A DNA stretch of 64,000 nucleotides from Carya illinoinensis (lineage: Eukaryota; Streptophyta; Magnoliopsida; Fagales; Juglandaceae). The notes beneath the pieces were generated by a model. It was not told the origin of the DNA. It searched no databases and saw only the letters and a list, made by a program, of their open reading frames with translations. The position numbers and the translations under genes are program-made. The stretch covers positions 19,337,364-19,401,363 of the forward strand of contig NC_056762.1 in assembly GCF_018687715.1 (NCBI RefSeq). The letters are read 5' to 3'. This document shows, one piece after another, positions 44,132-56,108 of the stretch; position 1 is the stretch's first letter, and the number at the start of each line of letters is the position of its first letter.

Positions 44132-44250
44132 GGGTGCGATCATACCAGCACTAATGCACCGGATCCCATCAGAACTCCGCAGTTAAGCGTGCTTGGGCGA
44201 GAGTAGTACTAGGATGGGTGACCTCCTGGGAAGTCCTCGTGTTGCACCCC
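44132..44250 (+). rRNA. 5S rRNA gene 145 (S2)
   Basis: Consensus gene. Confidence 0.97.
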
Positions 44251-44428
44251 CCCTTTTTATTTTTACCGCATCTCCGGTCGGATGGACCGGAACGACAACC
44301 GGGCAATGGATTCTTAGGAAAATCGCACCGACCCCATCGCTATCAATCAGATCGCCAGTTGGCATGGGATAGGCAGGGTGCGGCTAGGTCGTAATAGGAT
44401 TATATTAGTTTTTCGCTGGTAGCATGAT

Positions 44429-44547
44429 GGGTGCGATCATACCAGCACTAATGCACCGGATCGCATCAGAACTCCGCAGTTAAGCGTGCTTGGGCGAGAG
44501 TAGTACTAGGATGGGTGACCTCCTGGGAAGTCCTCGTGTTGCACCCC
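44429..44547 (+). rRNA. 5S rRNA gene 146 (L4)
   Basis: C35G in loop C. First L4 unit. Confidence 0.96.
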
Positions 44548-44736
44548 CCCTTTTAATTTTTACCGCATCTCTGGTCGGATGGACCGGAACGAGAACCAGG
44601 GAATGGATTTTTAGGAAAATCGCACCGACCCCATCGCGTAGCGATGGGTATCGGTCAGATCGCCGGTTGGCATGAGATAGGCAGGGTGCGGCTAGGTCGT
44701 AATAGGATTATATTAGTTTTGCGCTGGTAGCATGAT

Positions 44737-44855
44737 GGGTGCGATCATACCAGCACTAATGCACCGGATCCCATCAGAACTCCGCAGTTAAGCGTGCTTG
44801 GGCGAGAGTAGTACTAGGATGGGTGACCTCCTGGGAAGTCCTCGTGTTGCACCCC
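44737..44855 (+). rRNA. 5S rRNA gene 147 (L2)
   Basis: Consensus gene with T-16G upstream. Confidence 0.97.
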
Positions 44856-45044
44856 CCCTTTTAATTTTTACCGCATCTCTGGTCGGATGGACCGGAACGA
44901 GAACCAGGGAATGGATTTTTAGGAAAATCGCACCGACCCCATCGCGTAGCAATGGGTATCGGTCAGATCGCCGGTTGGCATGAGATAGGCAGGGTGCGGC
45001 TAGGTCGTAATAGGATTATATTAGTTTTTCGCTGGTAGCATGAT

Positions 45045-45163
45045 GGGTGCGATCATACCAGCACTAATGCACCGGATCCCATCAGAACTCCGCAGTTAAG
45101 CGTGCTTGGGCGAGAGTAGTACTAGGATGGGTGACCTCCTGGGAAGTCCTCGTGTTGCACCCC
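45045..45163 (+). rRNA. 5S rRNA gene 148 (S2)
   Basis: Consensus gene. Confidence 0.97.
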
Positions 45164-45341
45164 CCCTTTTTATTTTTACCGCATCTCCGGTCGGATGGAC
45201 CGGAACGACAACCGGGCAATGGATTCTTAGGAAAATCGCACCGACCCCATCGCTATCAATCAGATCGCCAGTTGGCATGGGATAGGCAGGGTGCGGCTAG
45301 GTCGTAATAGGATTATATTAGTTTTTCGCTGGTAGCATGAT

Positions 45342-45460
45342 GGGTGCGATCATACCAGCACTAATGCACCGGATCCCATCAGAACTCCGCAGTTAAGCGT
45401 GCTTGGGCGAGAGTAGTACTAGGATGGGTGACCTCCTGGGAAGTCCTCGTGTTGCACCCC
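45342..45460 (+). rRNA. 5S rRNA gene 149 (L3)
   Basis: Consensus gene. Confidence 0.97.
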
Positions 45461-45649
45461 CCCTTTTAATTTTTACCGCATCTCTGGTCGGATGGACCGG
45501 AACGAGAACCGGGGAATGGATTTTTAGGAAAATCGCACCGACCCCATCGCGTAGCAATGGGTATCGGTCAGATCGCCGGTTGGCATGAGATAGGCAGGGT
45601 GCGGCTAGGTCGTAATAGGATTATATTAGTTTTTCGCTGGTAGCATGAT

Positions 45650-45768
45650 GGGTGCGATCATACCAGCACTAATGCACCGGATCCCATCAGAACTCCGCAG
45701 TTAAGCGTGCTTGGGCGAGAGTAGTACTAGGATGGGTGACCTCCTGGGAAGTCCTCGTGTTGCACCCC
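45650..45768 (+). rRNA. 5S rRNA gene 150 (L6)
   Basis: Consensus gene. Confidence 0.97.
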
Positions 45769-45957
45769 CCCTTTTTATTTTTACCGCATCTCCGGTCGGA
45801 TGGACCGGAACGACAACCGGGCAATGGATTCTTAGGAAAATCGCACCGACCCCATCGCGTAGCAATGGGTATCGATCAGATCGCCGGTTGGCATGGGATA
45901 GGCATGGTGCGGCTAGGTCGTAATAGGATTATATTAGTTTTTCGCTGGTAGCATGAT

Positions 45958-46076
45958 GGGTGCGATCATACCAGCACTAATGCACCGGATCCCATCAGAA
46001 CTCCGCAGTTAAGCGTGCTTGGGCGAGAGTAGTACTAGGATGGGTGACCTCCTGGGAAGTCCTCGTGTTGCACCCC
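45958..46076 (+). rRNA. 5S rRNA gene 151 (S2)
   Basis: Consensus gene. Confidence 0.97.
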
Positions 46077-46254
46077 CCCTTTTTATTTTTACCGCATCTC
46101 CGGTCGGATGGACCGGAACGACAACCGGGCAATGGATTCTTAGGAAAATCGCACCGACCCCATCGCTATCAATCAGATCGCCAGTTGGCATGGGATAGGC
46201 AGGGTGCGGCTAGGTCGTAATAGGATTATATTAGTTTTTCGCTGGTAGCATGAT

Positions 46255-46373
46255 GGGTGCGATCATACCAGCACTAATGCACCAGATCGCATCAGAACTC
46301 CGCAGTTAAGCGTGCTTGGGCGAGAGTAGTACTAGGATGGGTGACCTCCTGGGAAGTCCTCGTGTTGCACCCC
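46255..46373 (+). rRNA. 5S rRNA gene 152 (L4)
   Basis: G30A and C35G. G30A breaks the helix III pair with C47 and is a CpG-to-CpA change. Confidence 0.95.
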
Positions 46374-46562
46374 CCCTTTTAATTTTTACCGCATCTCTGG
46401 TCGGATGGACCGGAACGAGAACCAGGGAATGGATTTTTAGGAAAATCGCACCGACCCCATCGCGTAGCGATGGGTATCGGTCAGATCGCCGGTTGGCATG
46501 AGATAGGCAGGGTGCGGCTAGGTCGTAATAGGATTATATTAGTTTTGCGCTGGTAGCATGAT

Positions 46563-46681
46563 GGGTGCGATCATACCAGCACTAATGCACCGGATCCCAT
46601 CAGAACTCCGCAGTTAAGCGTGCTTGGGCGAGAGTAGTACTAGGATGGGTGACCTCCTGGGAAGTCCTCGTGTTGCACCCC
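46563..46681 (+). rRNA. 5S rRNA gene 153 (L2)
   Basis: Consensus gene with T-16G. Confidence 0.97.
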
Positions 46682-46870
46682 CCCTTTTAATTTTTACCGC
46701 ATCTCTGGTCGGATGGACCGGAACGAGAACCAGGGAATGGATTTTTAGGAAAATCGCACCGACCCCATCGCGTAGCAATGGGTATCGGTCAGATCGCCGG
46801 TTGGCATGAGATAGGCAGGGTGCGGCTAGGTCGTAATAGGATTATATTAGTTTTTCGCTGGTAGCATGAT

Positions 46871-46989
46871 GGGTGCGATCATACCAGCACTAATGCACCG
46901 GATCCCATCAGAACTCCGCAGTTAAGCGTGCTTGGGCGAGAGTAGTACTAGGATGGGTGACCTCCTGGGAAGTCCTCGTGTTGCACCCC
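46871..46989 (+). rRNA. 5S rRNA gene 154 (L2)
   Basis: Consensus gene. Confidence 0.97.
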
Positions 46990-47178
46990 CCCTTTTAATT
47001 TTTACCGCATCTCTGGTCGGATGGACCGGAACGAGAACCAGGGAATGGATTTTTAGGAAAATCGCACCGACCCCATCGCGTAGCAATGGGTATCGGTCAG
47101 ATCGCCGGTTGGCATGAGATAGGCAGGGTGCGGCTAGGTCGTAATAGGATTATATTAGTTTTTCGCTGGTAGCATGAT

Positions 47179-47297
47179 GGGTGCGATCATACCAGCACTA
47201 ATGCACCGGATCCCATCAGAACTCCGCAGTTAAGCGTGCTTGGGCGAGAGTAGTACTAGGATGGGTGACCTCCTGGGAAGTCCTCGTGTTGCACCCC
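47179..47297 (+). rRNA. 5S rRNA gene 155 (S2)
   Basis: Consensus gene. Confidence 0.97.
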
Positions 47298-47475
47298 CCC
47301 TTTTTATTTTTACCGCATCTCCGGTCGGATGGACCGGAACGACAACCGGGCAATGGATTCTTAGGAAAATCGCACCGACCCCATCGCTATCAATCAGATC
47401 GCCAGTTGGCATGGGATAGGCAGGGTGCGGCTAGGTCGTAATAGGATTATATTAGTTTTTCGCTGGTAGCATGAT

Positions 47476-47594
47476 GGGTGCGATCATACCAGCACTAATG
47501 CACCGGATCCCATCAGAACTCCGCAGTTAAGCGTGCTTGGGCGAGAGTAGTACTAGGATGGGTGACCTCCTGGGAAGTCCTCGTGTTGCACCCC
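47476..47594 (+). rRNA. 5S rRNA gene 156 (L3)
   Basis: Consensus gene. Confidence 0.97.
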
Positions 47595-47783
47595 CCCTTT
47601 TAATTTTTACCGCATCTCTGGTCGGATGGACCGGAACGAGAACCGGGGAATGGATTTTTAGGAAAATCGCACCGACCCCATCGCGTAGCAATGGGTATCG
47701 GTCAGATCGCCGGTTGGCATGAGATAGGCAGGGTGCGGCTAGGTCGTAATAGGATTATATTAGTTTTTCGCTGGTAGCATGAT

Positions 47784-47902
47784 GGGTGCGATCATACCAG
47801 CACTAATGCACCGGATCCCATCAGAACTCCGCAGTTAAGCGTGCTTGGGCGAGAGTAGTACTAGGATGGGTGACCTCCTGGGAAGTCCTCGTGTTGCACC
47901 CC
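47784..47902 (+). rRNA. 5S rRNA gene 157 (S2)
   Basis: Consensus gene. Confidence 0.97.
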
Positions 47903-48080
47903 CCCTTTTTATTTTTACCGCATCTCCGGTCGGATGGACCGGAACGACAACCGGGCAATGGATTCTTAGGAAAATCGCACCGACCCCATCGCTATCAATC
48001 AGATCGCCAGTTGGCATGGGATAGGCAGGGTGCGGCTAGGTCGTAATAGGATTATATTAGTTTTTCGCTGGTAGCATGAT

Positions 48081-48199
48081 GGGTGCGATCATACCAGCAC
48101 TAATGCACCGGATCCCATCAGAACTCCGCAGTTAAGCGTGCTTGGGCGAGAGTAGTACTAGGATGGGTGACCTCCTGGGAAGTCCTCGTGTTGCACCCC
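48081..48199 (+). rRNA. 5S rRNA gene 158 (L3)
   Basis: Consensus gene. Confidence 0.97.
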
Positions 48200-48388
48200 C
48201 CCTTTTAATTTTTACCGCATCTCTGGTCGGATGGACCGGAACGAGAACCGGGGAATGGATTTTTAGGAAAATCGCACCGACCCCATCGCGTAGCAATGGG
48301 TATCGGTCAGATCGCCGGTTGGCATGAGATAGGCAGGGTGCGGCTAGGTCGTAATAGGATTATATTAGTTTTTCGCTGGTAGCATGAT

Positions 48389-48507
48389 GGGTGCGATCAT
48401 ACCAGCACTAATGCACCGGATCCCATCAGAACTCCGCAGTTAAGCGTGCTTGGGCGAGAGTAGTACTAGGATGGGTGACCTCCTGGGAAGTCCTCGTGTT
48501 GCACCCC
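48389..48507 (+). rRNA. 5S rRNA gene 159 (S2)
   Basis: Consensus gene. Confidence 0.97.
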
Positions 48508-48685
48508 CCCTTTTTATTTTTACCGCATCTCCGGTCGGATGGACCGGAACGACAACCGGGCAATGGATTCTTAGGAAAATCGCACCGACCCCATCGCTAT
48601 CAATCAGATCGCCAGTTGGCATGGGATAGGCAGGGTGCGGCTAGGTCGTAATAGGATTATATTAGTTTTTCGCTGGTAGCATGAT

Positions 48686-48804
48686 GGGTGCGATCATACC
48701 AGCACTAATGCACCGGATCCCATCAGAACTCCGCAGTTAAGCGTGCTTGGGCGAGAGTAGTACTAGGATGGGTGACCTCCTGGGAAGTCCTCGTGTTGCA
48801 CCCC
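48686..48804 (+). rRNA. 5S rRNA gene 160 (L3)
   Basis: Consensus gene. Confidence 0.97.
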
Positions 48805-48993
48805 CCCTTTTAATTTTTACCGCATCTCTGGTCGGATGGACCGGAACGAGAACCGGGGAATGGATTTTTAGGAAAATCGCACCGACCCCATCGCGTAGCA
48901 ATGGGTATCGGTCAGATCGCCGGTTGGCATGAGATAGGCAGGGTGCGGCTAGGTCGTAATAGGATTATATTAGTTTTTCGCTGGTAGCATGAT

Positions 48994-49112
48994 GGGTGCG
49001 ATCATACCAGCACTAATGCACCGGATCCCATCAGAACTCCGCAGTTAAGCGTGCTTGGGCGAGAGTAGTACTAGGATGGGTGACCTCCTGGGAAGTCCTC
49101 GTGTTGCACCCC
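48994..49112 (+). rRNA. 5S rRNA gene 161 (L6)
   Basis: Consensus gene. Confidence 0.97.
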
Positions 49113-49301
49113 CCCTTTTTATTTTTACCGCATCTCCGGTCGGATGGACCGGAACGACAACCGGGCAATGGATTCTTAGGAAAATCGCACCGACCCCATC
49201 GCGTAGCAATGGGTATCGATCAGATCGCCGGTTGGCATGGGATAGGCATGGTGCGGCTAGGTCGTAATAGGATTATATTAGTTTTTCGCTGGTAGCATGA
49301 T

Positions 49302-49420
49302 GGGTGCGATCATACCAGCACTAATGCACCGGATCCCATCAGAACTCCGCAGTTAAGCGTGCTTGGGCGAGAGTAGTACTAGGATGGGTGACCTCCTGGG
49401 AAGTCCTCGTGTTGCACCCC
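49302..49420 (+). rRNA. 5S rRNA gene 162 (S2)
   Basis: Consensus gene. Confidence 0.97.
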
Positions 49421-49598
49421 CCCTTTTTATTTTTACCGCATCTCCGGTCGGATGGACCGGAACGACAACCGGGCAATGGATTCTTAGGAAAATCGCACCG
49501 ACCCCATCGCTATCAATCAGATCGCCAGTTGGCATGGGATAGGCAGGGTGCGGCTAGGTCGTAATAGGATTATATTAGTTTTTCGCTGGTAGCATGAT

Positions 49599-49717
49599 GG
49601 GTGCGATCATACCAGCACTAATGCACCGGATCGCATCAGAACTCCGCAGTTAAGCGTGCTTGGGCGAGAGTAGTACTAGGATGGGTGACCTCCTGGGAAG
49701 TCCTCGTGTTGCACCCC
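49599..49717 (+). rRNA. 5S rRNA gene 163 (L4)
   Basis: C35G. Confidence 0.96.
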
Positions 49718-49906
49718 CCCTTTTAATTTTTACCGCATCTCTGGTCGGATGGACCGGAACGAGAACCAGGGAATGGATTTTTAGGAAAATCGCACCGACC
49801 CCATCGCGTAGCGATGGGTATCGGTCAGATCGCCGGTTGGCATGAGATAGGCAGGGTGCGGCTAGGTCGTAATAGGATTATATTAGTTTTGCGCTGGTAG
49901 CATGAT

Positions 49907-50025
49907 GGGTGCGATCATACCAGCACTAATGCACCGGATCCCATCAGAACTCCGCAGTTAAGCGTGCTTGGGCGAGAGTAGTACTAGGATGGGTGACCTC
50001 CTGGGAAGTCCTCGTGTTGCACCCC
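49907..50025 (+). rRNA. 5S rRNA gene 164 (L2)
   Basis: Consensus gene with T-16G. Confidence 0.97.
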
Positions 50026-50214
50026 CCCTTTTAATTTTTACCGCATCTCTGGTCGGATGGACCGGAACGAGAACCAGGGAATGGATTTTTAGGAAAATCG
50101 CACCGACCCCATCGCGTAGCAATGGGTATCGGTCAGATCGCCGGTTGGCATGAGATAGGCAGGGTGCGGCTAGGTCGTAATAGGATTATATTAGTTTTTC
50201 GCTGGTAGCATGAT

Positions 50215-50333
50215 GGGTGCGATCATACCAGCACTAATGCACCGGATCCCATCAGAACTCCGCAGTTAAGCGTGCTTGGGCGAGAGTAGTACTAGGATGG
50301 GTGACCTCCTGGGAAGTCCTCGTGTTGCACCCC
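50215..50333 (+). rRNA. 5S rRNA gene 165 (L2)
   Basis: Consensus gene. Confidence 0.97.
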
Positions 50334-50522
50334 CCCTTTTAATTTTTACCGCATCTCTGGTCGGATGGACCGGAACGAGAACCAGGGAATGGATTTTTAG
50401 GAAAATCGCACCGACCCCATCGCGTAGCAATGGGTATCGGTCAGATCGCCGGTTGGCATGAGATAGGCAGGGTGCGGCTAGGTCGTAATAGGATTATATT
50501 AGTTTTTCGCTGGTAGCATGAT

Positions 50523-50641
50523 GGGTGCGATCATACCAGCACTAATGCACCGGATCCCATCAGAACTCCGCAGTTAAGCGTGCTTGGGCGAGAGTAGTAC
50601 TAGGATGGGTGACCTCCTGGGAAGTCCTCGTGTTGCACCCC
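50523..50641 (+). rRNA. 5S rRNA gene 166 (L6)
   Basis: Consensus gene. Confidence 0.97.
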
Positions 50642-50830
50642 CCCTTTTTATTTTTACCGCATCTCCGGTCGGATGGACCGGAACGACAACCGGGCAATGG
50701 ATTCTTAGGAAAATCGCACCGACCCCATCGCGTAGCAATGGGTATCGATCAGATCGCCGGTTGGCATGGGATAGGCATGGTGCGGCTAGGTCGTAATAGG
50801 ATTATATTAGTTTTTCGCTGGTAGCATGAT

Positions 50831-50949
50831 GGGTGCGATCATACCAGCACTAATGCACCGGATCCCATCAGAACTCCGCAGTTAAGCGTGCTTGGGCGAG
50901 AGTAGTACTAGGATGGGTGACCTCCTGGGAAGTCCTCGTGTTGCACCCC
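50831..50949 (+). rRNA. 5S rRNA gene 167 (L6)
   Basis: Consensus gene. Confidence 0.97.
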
Positions 50950-51138
50950 CCCTTTTTATTTTTACCGCATCTCCGGTCGGATGGACCGGAACGACAACCG
51001 GGCAATGGATTCTTAGGAAAATCGCACCGACCCCATCGCGTAGCAATGGGTATCGATCAGATCGCCGGTTGGCATGGGATAGGCATGGTGCGGCTAGGTC
51101 GTAATAGGATTATATTAGTTTTTCGCTGGTAGCATGAT

Positions 51139-51257
51139 GGGTGCGATCATACCAGCACTAATGCACCGGATCCCATCAGAACTCCGCAGTTAAGCGTGCT
51201 TGGGCGAGAGTAGTACTAGGATGGGTGACCTCCTGGGAAGTCCTCGTGTTGCACCCC
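51139..51257 (+). rRNA. 5S rRNA gene 168 (S2)
   Basis: Consensus gene. Confidence 0.97.
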
Positions 51258-51435
51258 CCCTTTTTATTTTTACCGCATCTCCGGTCGGATGGACCGGAAC
51301 GACAACCGGGCAATGGATTCTTAGGAAAATCGCACCGACCCCATCGCTATCAATCAGATCGCCAGTTGGCATGGGATAGGCAGGGTGCGGCTAGGTCGTA
51401 ATAGGATTATATTAGTTTTTCGCTGGTAGCATGAT

Positions 51436-51554
51436 GGGTGCGATCATACCAGCACTAATGCACCGGATCCCATCAGAACTCAGCAGTTAAGCGTGCTTGG
51501 GCGAGAGTAGTACTAGGATGGGTGACCTCCTGGGAAGTCCTCGTGTTGCACCCC
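51436..51554 (+). rRNA. 5S rRNA gene 169 (L4)
   Basis: C47A without A11C. Confidence 0.96.
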
Positions 51555-51743
51555 CCCTTTTAATTTTTACCGCATCTCTGGTCGGATGGACCGGAACGAG
51601 AACCAGGGAATGGATTTTTAGGAAAATCGCACCGACCCCATCGCGTAGCGATGGGTATCGGTCAGATCGCCGGTTGGCATGAGATAGGCAGGGTGCGGCT
51701 AGGTCGTAATAGGATTATATTAGTTTTGCGCTGGTAGCATGAT

Positions 51744-51862
51744 GGGTGCGATCATACCAGCACTAATGCACCGGATCCCATCAGAACTCCGCAGTTAAGC
51801 GTGCTTGGGCGAGAGTAGTACTAGGATGGGTGACCTCCTGGGAAGTCCTCGTGTTGCACCCC
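51744..51862 (+). rRNA. 5S rRNA gene 170 (S2)
   Basis: Consensus gene with T-16G. First of the adjacent short-short pairs. Confidence 0.97.
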
Positions 51863-52040
51863 CCCTTTTTATTTTTACCGCATCTCCGGTCGGATGGACC
51901 GGAACGACAACCGGGCAATGGATTCTTAGGAAAATCGCACCGACCCCATCGCTATCAATCAGATCGCCAGTTGGCATGGGATAGGCAGGGTGCGGCTAGG
52001 TCGTAATAGGATTATATTAGTTTTTCGCTGGTAGCATGAT

Positions 52041-52159
52041 GGGTGCGATCATACCAGCACTAATGCACCGGATCCCATCAGAACTCCGCAGTTAAGCGTG
52101 CTTGGGCGAGAGTAGTACTAGGATGGGTGACCTCCTGGGAAGTCCTCGTGTTGCACCCC
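52041..52159 (+). rRNA. 5S rRNA gene 171 (S3)
   Basis: Consensus gene. Confidence 0.97.
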
Positions 52160-52337
52160 CCCTTTTTATTTTTACCGCATCTCCGGTCTGATGGACCGGA
52201 ACGACAACCGGGCAATGGATTCTTAGGAAAATCGCACCGACCCCATCGCTATCAATCAGATCGCCAGTTGGCATGGGATAGGCAGGGTGCGGCTAGGTCG
52301 TAATAGGATTATATTAGTTTTTCGCTGGTAGCATGAT

Positions 52338-52456
52338 GGGTGCGATCATACCAGCACTAATGCACCGGATCCCATCAGAACTCCGCAGTTAAGCGTGCTT
52401 GGGCGAGAGTAGTACTAGGATGGGTGACCTCCTGGGAAGTCCTCGTGTTGCACCCC
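52338..52456 (+). rRNA. 5S rRNA gene 172 (L4)
   Basis: Consensus gene. Confidence 0.97.
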
Positions 52457-52645
52457 CCCTTTTAATTTTTACCGCATCTCTGGTCGGATGGACCGGAACG
52501 AGAACCAGGGAATGGATTTTTAGGAAAATCGCACCGACCCCATCGCGTAGCGATGGGTATCGGTCAGATCGCCGGTTGGCATGAGATAGGCAGGGTGCGG
52601 CTAGGTCGTAATAGGATTATATTAGTTTTGCGCTGGTAGCATGAT

Positions 52646-52764
52646 GGGTGCGATCATACCAGCACTAATGCACCGGATCCCATCAGAACTCCGCAGTTAA
52701 GCGTGCTTGGGCGAGAGTAGTACTAGGATGGGTGACCTCCTGGGAAGTCCTCGTGTTGCACCCC
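52646..52764 (+). rRNA. 5S rRNA gene 173 (L2)
   Basis: Consensus gene with T-16G. Spacer has CCCAGCGCG. Confidence 0.97.
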
Positions 52765-52953
52765 CCCTTTTAATTTTTACCGCATCTCTGGTCGGATGGA
52801 CCGGAACGAGAACCAGGGAATGGATTTTTAGGAAAATCGCACCGACCCCAGCGCGTAGCAATGGGTATCGGTCAGATCGCCGGTTGGCATGAGATAGGCA
52901 GGGTGCGGCTAGGTCGTAATAGGATTATATTAGTTTTTCGCTGGTAGCATGAT

Positions 52954-53072
52954 GGGTGCGATCATACCAGCACTAATGCACCGGATCCCATCTGAACTCC
53001 GCAGTTAAGCGTGCTTGGGCGAGAGTAGTACTAGGATGGGTGACCTCCTGGGAAGTCCTCGTGTTGCACCCC
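52954..53072 (+). rRNA. 5S rRNA gene 174 (L6)
   Basis: A40T in loop C, seen only here. Confidence 0.96.
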
Positions 53073-53261
53073 CCCTTTTTATTTTTACCGCATCTCCGGT
53101 CGGATGGACCGGAACGACAACCGGGCAATGGATTCTTAGGAAAATCGCACCGACCCCATCGCGTAGCAATGGGTATCGATCAGATCGCCGGTTGGCATGG
53201 GATAGGCATGGTGCGGCTAGGTCGTAATAGGATTATATTAGTTTTTCGCTGGTAGCATGAT

Positions 53262-53380
53262 GGGTGCGATCATACCAGCACTAATGCACCGGATCCCATC
53301 AGAACTCCGCAGTTAAGCGTGCTTGGGCGAGAGTAGTACTAGGATGGGTGACCTCCTGGGAAGTCCTCGTGTTGCACCCC
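53262..53380 (+). rRNA. 5S rRNA gene 175 (S2)
   Basis: Consensus gene. Confidence 0.97.
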
Positions 53381-53558
53381 CCCTTTTTATTTTTACCGCA
53401 TCTCCGGTCGGATGGACCGGAACGACAACCGGGCAATGGATTCTTAGGAAAATCGCACCGACCCCATCGCTATCAATCAGATCGCCAGTTGGCATGGGAT
53501 AGGCAGGGTGCGGCTAGGTCGTAATAGGATTATATTAGTTTTTCGCTGGTAGCATGAT

Positions 53559-53677
53559 GGGTGCGATCATACCAGCACTAATGCACCGGATCCCATCAGA
53601 ACTCAGCAGTTAAGCGTGCTTGGGCGAGAGTAGTACTAGGATGGGTGACCTCCTGGGAAGTCCTCGTGTTGCACCCC
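53559..53677 (+). rRNA. 5S rRNA gene 176 (L4)
   Basis: C47A. Opens the left 3,036-bp block. Confidence 0.96.
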
Positions 53678-53866
53678 CCCTTTTAATTTTTACCGCATCT
53701 CTGGTCGGATGGACCGGAACGAGAACCAGGGAATGGATTTTTAGGAAAATCGCACCGACCCCATCGCGTAGCGATGGGTATCGGTCAGATCGCCGGTTGG
53801 CATGAGATAGGCAGGGTGCGGCTAGGTCGTAATAGGATTATATTAGTTTTGCGCTGGTAGCATGAT

Positions 53867-53985
53867 GGGTGCGATCATACCAGCACTAATGCACCGGATC
53901 CCATCAGAACTCCGCAGTTAAGCGTGCTTGGGCGAGAGTAGTACTAGGATGGGTGACCTCCTGGGAAGTCCTCGTGTTGCACCCC
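53867..53985 (+). rRNA. 5S rRNA gene 177 (S2)
   Basis: Consensus gene with T-16G. Confidence 0.97.
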
Positions 53986-54163
53986 CCCTTTTTATTTTTA
54001 CCGCATCTCCGGTCGGATGGACCGGAACGACAACCGGGCAATGGATTCTTAGGAAAATCGCACCGACCCCATCGCTATCAATCAGATCGCCAGTTGGCAT
54101 GGGATAGGCAGGGTGCGGCTAGGTCGTAATAGGATTATATTAGTTTTTCGCTGGTAGCATGAT

Positions 54164-54282
54164 GGGTGCGATCATACCAGCACTAATGCACCGGATCCCA
54201 TCAGAACTCCGCAGTTAAGCGTGCTTGGGCGAGAGTAGTACTAGGATGGGTGACCTCCTGGGAAGTCCTCGTGTTGCACCCC
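54164..54282 (+). rRNA. 5S rRNA gene 178 (S3)
   Basis: Consensus gene. Confidence 0.97.
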
Positions 54283-54460
54283 CCCTTTTTATTTTTACCG
54301 CATCTCCGGTCTGATGGACCGGAACGACAACCGGGCAATGGATTCTTAGGAAAATCGCACCGACCCCATCGCTATCAATCAGATCGCCAGTTGGCATGGG
54401 ATAGGCAGGGTGCGGCTAGGTCGTAATAGGATTATATTAGTTTTTCGCTGGTAGCATGAT

Positions 54461-54579
54461 GGGTGCGATCATACCAGCACTAATGCACCGGATCCCATCA
54501 GAACTCCGCAGTTAAGCGTGCTTGGGCGAGAGTAGTACTAGGATGGGTGACCTCCTGGGAAGTCCTCGTGTTGCACCCC
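54461..54579 (+). rRNA. 5S rRNA gene 179 (L4)
   Basis: Consensus gene. Confidence 0.97.
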
Positions 54580-54768
54580 CCCTTTTAATTTTTACCGCAT
54601 CTCTGGTCGGATGGACCGGAACGAGAACCAGGGAATGGATTTTTAGGAAAATCGCACCGACCCCATCGCGTAGCGATGGGTATCGGTCAGATCGCCGGTT
54701 GGCATGAGATAGGCAGGGTGCGGCTAGGTCGTAATAGGATTATATTAGTTTTGCGCTGGTAGCATGAT

Positions 54769-54887
54769 GGGTGCGATCATACCAGCACTAATGCACCGGA
54801 TCCCATCAGAACTCCGCAGTTAAGCGTGCTTGGGCGAGAGTAGTACTAGGATGGGTGACCTCCTGGGAAGTCCTCGTGTTGCACCCC
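54769..54887 (+). rRNA. 5S rRNA gene 180 (L2)
   Basis: Consensus gene with T-16G. Spacer has CCCAGCGCG. Confidence 0.97.
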
Positions 54888-55076
54888 CCCTTTTAATTTT
54901 TACCGCATCTCTGGTCGGATGGACCGGAACGAGAACCAGGGAATGGATTTTTAGGAAAATCGCACCGACCCCAGCGCGTAGCAATGGGTATCGGTCAGAT
55001 CGCCGGTTGGCATGAGATAGGCAGGGTGCGGCTAGGTCGTAATAGGATTATATTAGTTTTTCGCTGGTAGCATGAT

Positions 55077-55195
55077 GGGTGCGATCATACCAGCACTAAT
55101 GCACCGGATCCCATCAGAACTCCGCAGTTAAGCGTGCTTGGGCGAGAGTAGTACTAGGATGGGTGACCTCCTGGGAAGTCCTCGTGTTGCACCCC
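55077..55195 (+). rRNA. 5S rRNA gene 181 (L6)
   Basis: Consensus gene. Confidence 0.97.
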
Positions 55196-55384
55196 CCCTT
55201 TTTATTTTTACCGCATCTCCGGTCGGATGGACCGGAACGACAACCGGGCAATGGATTCTTAGGAAAATCGCACCGACCCCATCGCGTAGCAATGGGTATC
55301 GATCAGATCGCCGGTTGGCATGGGATAGGCATGGTGCGGCTAGGTCGTAATAGGATTATATTAGTTTTTCGCTGGTAGCATGAT

Positions 55385-55503
55385 GGGTGCGATCCTACCA
55401 GCACTAATGCACCGGATCCCATCAGAACTCAGCAGTTAAGCGTGCTTGGGCGAGAGTAGTACTAGGATGGGTGACCTCCTGGGAAGTCCTCGTGTTGCAC
55501 CCC
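55385..55503 (+). rRNA. 5S rRNA gene 182 (S3)
   Basis: A11C and C47A. Confidence 0.95.
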
Positions 55504-55681
55504 CCCTTTTTATTTTTACCGCATCTCCGGTCTGATGGACCGGAACGACAACCGGGCAATGGATTCTTAGGAAAATCGCACCGACCCCATCGCTATCAAT
55601 CAGATCGCCAGTTGGCATGGGATAGGCAGGGTGCGGCTAGGTCGTAATAGGATTATATTAGTTTTTCGCTGGTAGCATGAT

Positions 55682-55800
55682 GGGTGCGATCATACCAGCA
55701 CTAATGCACCGGATCCCATCAGAACTCCGCAGTTAAGCGTGCTTGGGCGAGAGTAGTACTAGGATGGGTGACCTCCTGGGAAGTCCTCGTGTTGCACCCC
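55682..55800 (+). rRNA. 5S rRNA gene 183 (L2)
   Basis: Consensus gene. Confidence 0.97.
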
Positions 55801-55989
55801 CCCTTTTAATTTTTACCGCATCTCTGGTCGGATGGACCGGAACGAGAACCAGGGAATGGATTTTTAGGAAAATCGCACCGACCCCATCGCGTAGCAATGG
55901 GTATCGGTCAGATCGCCGGTTGGCATGAGATAGGCAGGGTGCGGCTAGGTCGTAATAGGATTATATTAGTTTTTCGCTGGTAGCATGAT

Positions 55990-56108
55990 GGGTGCGATCA
56001 TACCAGCACTAATGCACCGGATCCCATCAGAACTCCGCAGTTAAGCGTGCTTGGGCGAGAGTAGTACTAGGATGGGTGACCTCCTGGGAAGTCCTCGTGT
56101 TGCACCCC
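55990..56108 (+). rRNA. 5S rRNA gene 184 (L2)
   Basis: Consensus gene. Confidence 0.97.

Larger units (their letters stand above)
43516..47475 (+). repeat. L3-L6-S2-L4-L2-S2 module twice, second with one added L2
   Basis: 43516-45341 is 1,826 bp. 45342-47475 has the same order with one extra L2 unit (2,134 bp). C35G marks the L4 gene in both, with G30A added in the second. Confidence 0.7.
47476..48685 (+). repeat. 605-bp L3-S2 dimers in tandem
   Basis: L3-S2 occurs twice, followed by a further L3 unit at 48686 and preceded by S2 at 47179. It is a local two-unit expansion. Confidence 0.75.
51436..53558 (+). repeat. Seven-unit 2,123-bp module, first of five
   Basis: Order L4-S2-S3-L4-L2-L6-S. 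It recurs at 53559, 56595, 60544 and 62667 (the last cut by the window edge). The starts are 2123, 3036, 3949 and 2123 bp apart, that is 2123 plus 0, 1, 2 or 0 times 913. Confidence 0.8.
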
